Below, one piece after another: positions 7,740-13,990 of a DNA stretch of 18,840 bases (position 1 is the stretch's first letter; the number at the start of each line of letters is the position of its first letter). The notes under the pieces were generated by a model. It made no database searches. It was not told where the DNA came from and saw only the letters and a program-made list of their open reading frames with translations. Source of the stretch: Legionellaceae bacterium (GTDB lineage: Bacteria > Pseudomonadota > Gammaproteobacteria > Legionellales > Legionellaceae); the NCBI GenBank assembly GCA_947504795.1, contig CANNJG010000019.1:1-18840 (forward strand). The letters run 5' to 3'. The translations under genes were made by a program, and so were the position numbers.

Positions 7740-10303
7740 CTGCAGGTAGAAGTGAAATCCAATCAGGATTTATCAATACGTTGACGATGGGATCAAAACT
7801 TTTAACGCCGGGGAGCATGCCGACGCTCTCAACCCTAAGGGAGACATTGAATCCCGTGACTGCCGGCGTGTCATTAAACGAAGCGGCAGTAGGACTGGGT
7901 ATGCTTGTTATTGCGGGTACGGCGATCGGGTTGTTTAAAGGCTACGAAGCGATCGACGCTCATTACAAGGCTGAATCAGATAAGCATGAAATGTTCGAAA
8001 AAGATTGTAAGCATAACGTTGCGAGTTTTTTTTTGCCCCTTAAACAACCTTCAGGGAGTCAACAATTCTTTGAAAGCGTTATTGGTTTGTTACAAAATGA
8101 GCAAGGAAATAACGGAACGCTCTACAGACTAGCCAATATTCATTCCTCAGAACCCTCCGAAACAAAGCCTTATACGGGCTATGCAATTATGAACATGGCA
8201 TCATTTTCCTTTGTGACACAAGCGCATTATGCCGAAGGTGAAAATGAAACGTTAGATTATGCACGTAATGGTATGGATGATTTCTTGCAAGCCGTGCCGC
8301 ACATACTTTTACGTAAATTAGCATTAACTCCAACCCACACCCTATCAGGGACATTATTCACGGGGCACCTCTCACCCAAAGAAATTCGACATCTCGACTT
8401 AGTGCGATTTGTGACGATGGTATTCATCAATATTTCCCTCAGCTTAAAATATCCTCCGGACCTGAGCACGCCAGAGAATATCCCTCTTAACGATCGAGCA
8501 GCCGAAGCTTTGTGTGCAAAAGTAACGGAACTCATCGATAAGTTTCTAACACCCGAAGAAACAGATATAAAGTTTGAATATCTTAAAAAACTAGAATGCA
8601 AAGAGGAATTTCTAGAATTTTTAAAGAATTTGAAACAACGAATTCAAAAAATACAAGAAGGCTATCAATCCAAGCTGTTACATGCATTGAACATGGGTGC
8701 GGTGGTTGTGGCGTCTCGAGAACTGTTGAAGAGCGTCAATGAATCGATAACGCATACCTTGTTTTTGGACGTATCGGATGCCACCAATGTTAACTTGTTG
8801 TGTTTAGTTGAAGAATTAGCAAGCGATTTTGAACTGGTTCCTGATATTTGGGCGAGCGTAGCATCGATCTATAAAACAAAAAAAATACCGTTGATATCCG
8901 GCCTCAATAATCCACCAAGAACGGTGATTGATTTAGTGGGTTTATTTGCGTCGTGCGATGTACCGGGGCGATCAAATCTGCTTGCTCATTTAAAAATAAG
9001 TGCACCAGAACTGGCGAGTTCATTAGACAAATTAAACTTATATTTTATCACACCTTTTGATCAGCATTTTGTTGAAATTAATAAGAATCAATCATCTAAT
9101 ACAAATCAAACGTCCATAAAAACGATCTCCCCGCCTTTTCAGAACAATGCAGCAACGTCGTATTTAATGAGCTTAATATCCCTGATAGTTGAGAGTTCTC
9201 CGCGAGTATTAGAGGATGCCTTATACGAACAACTCGTTCGTTTAAATCAAATGCAATCTCAGGATTCAGAACCCGTGTGGTTTTCATTGGCAATTTTTGA
9301 TCAACTAAATTTTAAGGAAGAAACACGCATTAAAATAAAGCAAATGCTTAAAAATCAGCAGGAGTTTATTGATGCGCTGCGGACTGAAATTGTCTTAGAA
9401 AAATTATTAAAAACTAATAAAAACCTATTGATGGACCATCGAGTCCGCGCGACCACAAAAAAAGCAGGCATGACCCTAGCACAAGCTTCTCAGTCTTGGT
9501 CTGGCGCGGTGCAAGACTTAAATAACTATATTGATGGGGGGCATGATGCTGTGTCGAATGAACGCCGTCGTAGGTATTTTGGCCAGATTTTACATGAAAG
9601 CAAGGGACTGAAGTATCGTTTTGACTTACTCAGATTACTTATTGCAGATACGATACGGGTGCTAGACTCGCCAGAATTTGCCAATGCACTTGCCGGTGAG
9701 ATGAGAAGTGCAGTGGCTTGCATTTATGCATCCCATGACGACTCTCAAGACGATAGAGACTATATTATGCGCCTGTTGACCGCGAGTTGGTCATCAGGCG
9801 TGCCAGCGAATACCGCGCCTGTGGAAACAGCAACTAAACCAAGGTTAAGCATGTTTGCACCCATAAATAATGGGTCTAGAAGGATAGAGCATCCTGTTTC
9901 AAACACGGTTGATACGGCATTTGCGCGTTTAGAAAACGGCGAGATTATCTCAGAGGACCCTGCACAAGGGATTTCTGTACCAGGGACTCCGCCCAACTCT
10001 GTTGAAGAAATCGTAGAGCATTTTTCCGTACTGAAGCTAGAAACCCTATTTTTTATCTTGAAAGTGGTCAGTACTTTTTTATTGATTGCAGGGATGCTAG
10101 TGTTACTGTCGCTTAGTTTGGGCGTTTCGTATTTGCCTATCATTGCGGCATTAACTTGTCAACAAGCGACGGGTTATGGGATGTTCGCATGTGTCGGTAT
10201 AGCCACGGGCACGCTGGGCTTGGCTGCTTCGTATTTTTTGAAGCCACAAGTAGCCTCTGAAGAGGGCTTTGAAGAAGAGACCTTAATTTTTTCTTCTAGG
10301 TGA
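7736..10303 (+). CDS. Large hypothetical membrane protein, candidate Dot/Icm substrate
   Basis: I do not recognise this 855-aa protein and see no enzymatic motif. It has an excellent start: AAGGAG at 7725-7730, five bases before ATG, overlapping the preceding stop (ATGA). Residues 48-69 form a hydrophobic segment. A long, mostly helical, charged region follows (about 70-765), with a Lys/Glu-rich, coiled-coil-like stretch at about 255-310. A membrane hairpin lies near 770-835 (segments about 771-795 and 799-835). The last 20 residues are polar, with the Glu cluster EEGFEEE ahead of a short hydrophobic end, similar to the E-block signal reported for Legionella Dot/Icm effectors. A run of nine T at codons 97-100 could cause slippage. 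The 3' end overlaps the convergent phosphatase gene by 21 bp. Candidate effector by architecture and neighbourhood; unproven. Confidence 0.85.
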   Translation: MTAGRSEIQSGFINTLTMGSKLLTPGSMPTLSTLRETLNPVTAGVSLNEAAVGLGMLVIAGTAIGLFKGYEAIDAHYKAESDKHEMFEKDCKHNVASFFLPLKQPSGSQQFFESVIGLLQNEQGNNGTLYRLANIHSSEPSETKPYTGYAIMNMASFSFVTQAHYAEGENETLDYARNGMDDFLQAVPHILLRKLALTPTHTLSGTLFTGHLSPKEIRHLDLVRFVTMVFINISLSLKYPPDLSTPENIPLNDRAAEALCAKVTELIDKFLTPEETDIKFEYLKKLECKEEFLEFLKNLKQRIQKIQEGYQSKLLHALNMGAVVVASRELLKSVNESITHTLFLDVSDATNVNLLCLVEELASDFELVPDIWASVASIYKTKKIPLISGLNNPPRTVIDLVGLFASCDVPGRSNLLAHLKISAPELASSLDKLNLYFITPFDQHFVEINKNQSSNTNQTSIKTISPPFQNNAATSYLMSLISLIVESSPRVLEDALYEQLVRLNQMQSQDSEPVWFSLAIFDQLNFKEETRIKIKQMLKNQQEFIDALRTEIVLEKLLKTNKNLLMDHRVRATTKKAGMTLAQASQSWSGAVQDLNNYIDGGHDAVSNERRRRYFGQILHESKGLKYRFDLLRLLIADTIRVLDSPEFANALAGEMRSAVACIYASHDDSQDDRDYIMRLLTASWSSGVPANTAPVETATKPRLSMFAPINNGSRRIEHPVSNTVDTAFARLENGEIISEDPAQGISVPGTPPNSVEEIVEHFSVLKLETLFFILKVVSTFLLIAGMLVLLSLSLGVSYLPIIAALTCQQATGYGMFACVGIATGTLGLAASYFLKPQVASEEGFEEETLIFSSR

Positions 10304-10987
10304 CAATGATTCGTCGTTACCACTTGGGACGTAATAATAAGGATTAGGTAATTTAAAGGTTTTTTGTGCATATCCTCCGACTAAATCACTGTACTGATCG
10401 CTTATCGACGCAATGATGGTATACCCTCGTTTTTCGATAGCGGCGCGGGTAGCGGTTTTATAAGCGACGACAGGTTGATGTCCGGTCTTCAGATCGATGC
10501 TGGTCCAATTGGCGTAACCTGCACGGTGTAAATTACGAATCGTCGCATTTCTAAAAGATTTATCGCGCGCGGTGATAAAAAACACGGCGACACCCTGTTG
10601 TAAAGTATGTTGATATAAAGCCAGCATGGGTTGGATAGCGTGCGCATTCGCCGCTAAGTACGCTTGGTCTATTTGTTGACGCGTTCCAGAAAAATCATTG
10701 GCAAGCATATGCGGGTAGTTCGATAGGCAGGTTTCATCAATGTCCAAGACAAGGGCTAATTTCTTAGGATGGTGAGTACGCGCAGCGATCTGTACTTGAG
10801 CGTCAATATATCGGGTTGCTTGCGCAGCAACTTGGTCAATGTCTTTTTGATACGCACCTGAATCATGATACCGAATAACCTGGGTTTTGAGTTTACCAAG
10901 GTTATAAGGTTCTGCATAAGCGTTTACGTCTAAAAAGAGGGCTAAAATCAAAGTGAAAATGTGATATTTAGTAATTTTTTTTATCAT
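10283..10987 (-). CDS. Secreted HAD-type acid phosphatase (class B / e(P4)-like)
   Basis: Non-specific acid phosphatase or 5'-nucleotidase of the HAD subfamily IIIB, expected in the periplasm. It has 234 aa. Residues 1-25 form a Sec signal peptide (basic MIKKITK start, hydrophobic core, AYA before EPYN as cleavage site). There is no lipobox cysteine, so it is not a true e(P4) lipoprotein. HAD motif I is LDIDET at 81-86 with nucleophile Asp82 and acid/base Asp84. Motif II is FFITARD (Thr139). A Lys-containing segment (AYKTATRAAIEKRGY) supplies motif III, and DQYSDLVGG (Asp197, Asp201) is motif IV. A consensus promoter precedes it. It is monocistronic and convergent with the 855-aa gene. The substrate cannot be told from sequence. 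Confidence 0.88.
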   Translation of the reverse strand: MIKKITKYHIFTLILALFLDVNAYAEPYNLGKLKTQVIRYHDSGAYQKDIDQVAAQATRYIDAQVQIAARTHHPKKLALVLDIDETCLSNYPHMLANDFSGTRQQIDQAYLAANAHAIQPMLALYQHTLQQGVAVFFITARDKSFRNATIRNLHRAGYANWTSIDLKTGHQPVVAYKTATRAAIEKRGYTIIASISDQYSDLVGGYAQKTFKLPNPYYYVPSGNDESLSPRRKN

Positions 10988-11018
10988 GATGTGTTCACAG
11001 TAATCAGTAAATGAAAAA

Positions 11019-11048
11019 ATTATAACGTATTACTTTTAAATTTGTCAA
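11019..11048 (-). promoter_or_regulatory. Consensus promoter of the acid phosphatase gene
   Basis: On the minus strand, TTGACA (11048-11043), 18 nt and TATAAT (11024-11019): both hexamers are perfect sigma-70 matches. The start codon is 32 bp downstream of the -10 box. It is the strongest-looking promoter in the window. Confidence 0.75.
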
Positions 11049-11082
11049 AATCTAATTTTTTAAGAACAATAGGCGGTTATTG

Positions 11083-11187
11083 ATGGGATCTATTTCAAAA
11101 GAAATTTTCGAAAAATTCCCAAAGGTTAGAGCTCGAAGTTTAAAACATTCAGGCAGTATTTTTCAGGCTTATTGTTCACTTGAATAG
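11083..11187 (+). CDS. Possible 34-aa small ORF
   Basis: ATG 11083 follows AGGCGG at 11071-11076 with suitable spacing and opens a 34-codon frame (begins MGSISKEIFEKFPK, ends QAYCSLE) in the gap between the phosphatase and PAS genes. I see no family, no membrane segment and no neighbour that explains it. It could be a real small protein, a gene remnant or chance. Confidence 0.2.
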   Translation: MGSISKEIFEKFPKVRARSLKHSGSIFQAYCSLE

Positions 11188-11227
11188 TTGGTTTTTGAAC
11201 CATGCCATAAACAGTTGGCAAAACTAT

Positions 11228-11650
11228 TTATGCAACAACACTATCAAAAGAGCCTATTTCTCGCTGTATGGCAATCCAGGCTATTATCTGGTTATCTATC
11301 TTCAAAGGTAGTACACGCCAGTTCATGATGAAAGAACTGCCATCTTTTCTATAATTAATTGCCTGTCCTTCAAAGGGAGAATCATTTTTTAAGGAATCAG
11401 TTAAATCTGCAATAACGTGCTTATCGGTAGCTACACCTTGCAATATTTTTGGGGATTTTCCTATTACTTCCGAAGATTCATACCCTGTTAGTCTGTTGAA
11501 TGCTTTATTTGCATAAATGATCGATGTATGTTCAGTACAATCAGTTATTATGATTGAATCGTAGCTATTTTCTAACAAGATTTTGAGGAAGCTCAGGTTG
11601 AACTGCTCATCATTTAAAATTTTTTCTAAGGAAAGTTCCATCGGATTCAT
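11228..11650 (-). CDS. Single-PAS-domain sensor protein, LOV-like but lacking the flavin cysteine
   Basis: A stand-alone PAS domain of 140 aa with no attached kinase, GGDEF, EAL or DNA-binding output. Residues about 24-135 cover the PAS fold: NSYDSIIITD, then IIYANKAFNRLTGY with the classical N-A-F-x-x-L-T-G-Y, then EVIGKSPKILQG at 61-72, and a PAC-like end with YRKDGSSFIMNWRVLPL. The GKSPKILQG segment aligns with the LOV signature GxNCRFLQG, but Pro67 stands where photoactive LOV domains have Cys, so it should not form the flavin adduct. Such proteins act as ligand- or redox-sensing partners. Start: ATG 11650 is used, but ATG 11641 (137 aa) may be better spaced from GAGG. Confidence 0.8.
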   Translation of the reverse strand: MNPMELSLEKILNDEQFNLSFLKILLENSYDSIIITDCTEHTSIIYANKAFNRLTGYESSEVIGKSPKILQGVATDKHVIADLTDSLKNDSPFEGQAINYRKDGSSFIMNWRVLPLKIDNQIIAWIAIQREIGSFDSVVA

Positions 11651-12024
11651 GCCTCTGCTTTTTATCGAAGCTAAATGTGACAGCTTATTTTCTGATTGTC
11701 AAACGCCTTTGTAGCCCGGCGTACTAACCCCACCCCTATTTAATTTTATCAGAGGTAATGTTTCCACTAACCAAATAATAGAGCAATACAGCCTTTAACC
11801 CAGAGGACTTAGCCGTTAGAAACGGTTGATGTTTCTTCACGTTGAAAATGAAAATGGGACCATGCACACATCCCTCGATGCATTTATTATTATTTGGAAG
11901 GAGTTGCGAGTTTGGCGTTATCTTACTAAAATAGCCTCTCTACCTAGTTTAAAACCTACGATGAATAGAGTTTAAAATTTTTGCGACATATCGTTTTAAA
12001 AAATGGCTACTGTAAGGTATTTAA
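11651..12024. other. 374-bp intergenic region without a convincing gene
   Basis: This region separates the PAS gene from the Nudix gene. A TTGACA on the minus strand (11702-11697) could be the -35 of the PAS gene, but a matching -10 is weak. A small hairpin CCGTT-AGA-AACGG lies near 11813-11825. Two copies of AGTTTAAAA occur at about 11947 and 11969. Apart from the weak 48-codon frame listed separately, I see nothing else. Confidence 0.5.
11829..11975 (+). CDS. Possible 48-aa ORF or gene remnant
   Basis: An open frame of 48 codons (starts MFLHVENENG, later WKELRVWRYLTK, ends KPTMNRV) begins at ATG 11829 and stops with TAA at 11973-11975. There is no clear ribosome binding site and no recognised family. 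Its composition is protein-like, so it may be a fragment of a decayed gene. Low confidence. Confidence 0.18.
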   Translation: MFLHVENENGTMHTSLDAFIIIWKELRVWRYLTKIASLPSLKPTMNRV

Positions 12025-12597
12025 ATGACGAAAAAGCATGATTCAAACACCGATTTTTGCAGTCAATGTGGACATCAATCAATCATTTTTTCAACCCCGC
12101 ACAATGACACAAGGGTTAGAAAAGTTTGTAATTATTGTCAAACTGTTCATTACGAAAACCCCAAAATTGTTGTGGGTGCAGTGACAACGTTTGAAGATGA
12201 ATTTTTATTATGCAAGCGTGCTATTGAACCGCAGTTAGGTTTATGGACTTATCCTGCTGGCTTTTTAGAAAATGGTGAGTCTTTAGAGGAAGGTGCTCAG
12301 CGAGAAGCTTTTGAAGAAGCCTTTGTCGAAATAGATATTTCTCATCTTATTGGAACCTACTCTTTGACAGGTATTAATCAAATTCATATTGTTTATGCCG
12401 CGACTATGTCAAAGCCAGAGTTTAAAAGTAGTGTTGAAAGCAGCGAGGTACTTTTGTTTAAGAAGAACAAAATACCTTGGGAACAATTGGCATTTCCTGT
12501 CATCAGGTGGGCTTTAAATGCTTTCTTAACCAATAAGCCTGGAATAATTGATAGAAAAGCCACCAATAAAACACTTAATGAATCGTGGTACTTGTGA
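12025..12597 (+). CDS. Nudix hydrolase with N-terminal zinc ribbon
   Basis: Hydrolyses a nucleoside diphosphate linked to another group; zinc-ribbon members are often NADH or ADP-ribose pyrophosphatases, but the substrate is not determinable here. It has 190 aa. A four-cysteine ribbon sits at Cys12, Cys15, Cys35 and Cys38. The Nudix domain starts near 48 (VVGAVTTFEDEFLLCKRA), and the Nudix box runs from Gly79 (GFLENGESLEEGAQREAFEE): Gly79, Glu85, Arg93, Glu94, Glu97 and Glu98 are all kept, so metal binding and catalysis should be intact. The usual Gly near the end of the box is Phe100. The ribosome binding site is weak (AAGG near 12016). It is followed by the icmP promoter region and shows no functional link to Dot/Icm. 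Confidence 0.9.
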   Translation: MTKKHDSNTDFCSQCGHQSIIFSTPHNDTRVRKVCNYCQTVHYENPKIVVGAVTTFEDEFLLCKRAIEPQLGLWTYPAGFLENGESLEEGAQREAFEEAFVEIDISHLIGTYSLTGINQIHIVYAATMSKPEFKSSVESSEVLLFKKNKIPWEQLAFPVIRWALNAFLTNKPGIIDRKATNKTLNESWYL

Positions 12598-12679
12598 TTC
12601 TAATGAGTCCCGTAACATTTCATGCCTTCTTATCCTGTGGTTTTATAAATCAGCGACTTTTGGGGGGCGTATGATGGTA

Positions 12680-12711
12680 GTTACAATTACAAAATCTCAG
12701 TATATACTGAG
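12680..12711 (+). promoter_or_regulatory. Candidate icmP operon promoter with overlapping palindromic operator
   Basis: GTTACA (12680-12685), 17 nt, TATACT (12703-12708). The -10 box lies inside a perfect 16-bp palindrome, CTCAGTATATACTGAG (12696-12711), which looks like an operator for a dimeric regulator. Without the inserted element at 12729-12851 the leader to the icmP start would be only about 20 nt. Confidence 0.5.
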
Positions 12712-12723
12712 GTTATCAATATT

Positions 12724-12728
12724 GGAGA
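12724..12728. repeat. Target site duplication, left copy (GGAGA)
   Basis: It directly abuts the left terminal repeat and matches 12852-12856 at the right end. Confidence 0.7.
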
Positions 12729-12851
12729 CAGGACTTACGCAAATCCCTAAACGCTTCGTTGAGTTGAGAATTTAAATAGGTCTTTTAGTTACCTAAATAC
12801 CCTCATTAAATGCTCAATCGGCTTCGAGCTCGGGGTTTTGCGTAAGTCCTG
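12729..12851. mobile_element. 123-bp MITE-like element in the icmP leader
   Basis: Perfect 15-bp terminal inverted repeats, CAGGACTTACGCAAA (12729-12743) and its complement TTTGCGTAAGTCCTG (12837-12851), bound a non-coding 123-bp segment flanked by a 5-bp direct repeat, GGAGA (12724-12728 and 12852-12856). The interior is also an imperfect foldback: TTGAG-A-ATTTAA (12764-12775) pairs with 12806-12817 with one mismatch. No transposase is encoded, so it is a non-autonomous element presumably moved by an IS with similar ends elsewhere in the genome. It lies between the likely icmP promoter and the icmP start and would be transcribed as a stable hairpin. Confidence 0.8.
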
Positions 12852-12856
12852 GGAGA
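12852..12856 (+). promoter_or_regulatory. Target site duplication, right copy, serving as icmP ribosome binding site
   Basis: The right copy of GGAGA includes GGAG at 12852-12855, seven bases before ATG 12863. The duplication therefore regenerates the Shine-Dalgarno sequence of icmP. It also decides the start: ATG 12857 is one base from GGAG and too close. Confidence 0.65.
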
Positions 12857-12862
12857 ATGCGG

Positions 12863-13990
12863 ATGGGCCAACAACAACAACAGCAATCCGGCGATCATTC
12901 AATGGCGGGAGCCTGGATTTTTGCTTTATTAATTTTCACAGGATACATCATTTGGGTGACAGCTCATCAGTATATTGTCGCAATCCTCTTTGCTTGGGAT
13001 ATGCTTCAAGCAAATGTAATTAATTATTTCTTTGAAAATCCCACCCTGACCAATGATATTTTCTTAATGCAGACCCTCGATCCCAAAACGGTTGATTGGA
13101 ACCAATTGATGGCGATTACTTTGGAGGTCGGTAATTATAGTCGCTACCCGTTGATTCTGATCCTGGTAATATTAAGTTGTTTTTTATATCAGTCAGATGT
13201 GACTGCGAAATTTCGTCGAAAGCACTCCATGAATTCGTTGCGAGAACAAGAGCAACAAAATTGGCCAGCTATTATGCCTGTCGTCAAAGAAGATTTAATT
13301 GCTGCGGATATAAACAAAGGTCCTTGGGCCATGGCGATGACACCCATGGAGTTTTCTCGTAAATACAGTTTGCTCAAGAAAACCGACGCTTTAACAGACA
13401 GCTCAACGCCTGGTTTAGAAATGACGGCTGGCATACGACGTGGTGAAGCAAAGCGGGTATTTACGCTGCAACTTGGCCCGTTTTGGGATGGATTTGCTCG
13501 TTGCCCATTGCACGTCCGTGCACTGGGCGCCGTTTTTATGACACGGATCAACCGTGATAAATCCACAGGAAACGCCATCTTAAAAAAACTTGATGAATCC
13601 TATGTCGCCGGGCAATTAGATCCCTGCAATATTGATGAAGTCATTGAAAAATATCAAAAGACTGAATTAGTTCAGGAAGTGTTTTCTAAACACGCTTACT
13701 TATTGACGGTGATGGCTTCTTTGTTACAAGCAGCGCGTGCGGATGGAGTGGTGCCGAGTGCGGAATTTTTATGGTTAAAAGTGGTTGATCGGCGCTTATG
13801 GTATATGCTGAATTGTGTAGGTAGACAAACCCCTTTTGCCGAAGTAGCCGGGCCGTTTGCACATTGGCGAGCAGAACAAACGATGGGAAGGCCCTCGCGA
13901 GCACCTATGATAGACGAAGCCATTAAGGCACTAGAAGTGGCGATTAAGGAAGTTAAATTGTCACCTAAGGAACTGGGAGAACTCCAACCA
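12863..13990 (+). CDS. icmP/dotM: Dot/Icm coupling complex protein DotM/IcmP
   Basis: Inner-membrane component of the type IVB coupling complex, working with DotL, DotN and the IcmSW adaptors to receive effectors. It has about 375 aa from ATG 12863, and the Legionella protein is about the same size. A Gln-rich N-terminus (six Gln) precedes membrane segments at about 16-45 and 95-109 and a large cytoplasmic domain from about 150. The region AGIRRGEAKRVFTLQLGPFWDGFARCP is strongly DotM-like. The Arg pair in GIRRG and the Arg in DGFAR keep the spacing of the Arg residues reported in Legionella DotM (196, 197, 217, from memory) for reading glutamate-rich signals. An upstream in-frame ATG at 12857 is disfavoured. 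The stop overlaps the icmO start (ATGA). A MITE lies immediately upstream. Confidence 0.93.

Noticed and set aside
12548..12775. 75-codon frame running from the end of the Nudix gene into the MITE
   Set aside because: Overlaps the Nudix coding region in another frame, has no ribosome binding site and ends inside the inserted element.
12864..12895. CAA/CAG-rich run at the start of icmP as a possible unstable repeat
   Set aside because: It encodes the Gln-rich N-terminus; the repeat is short and mixed in codon, so length variation is not strongly suggested.
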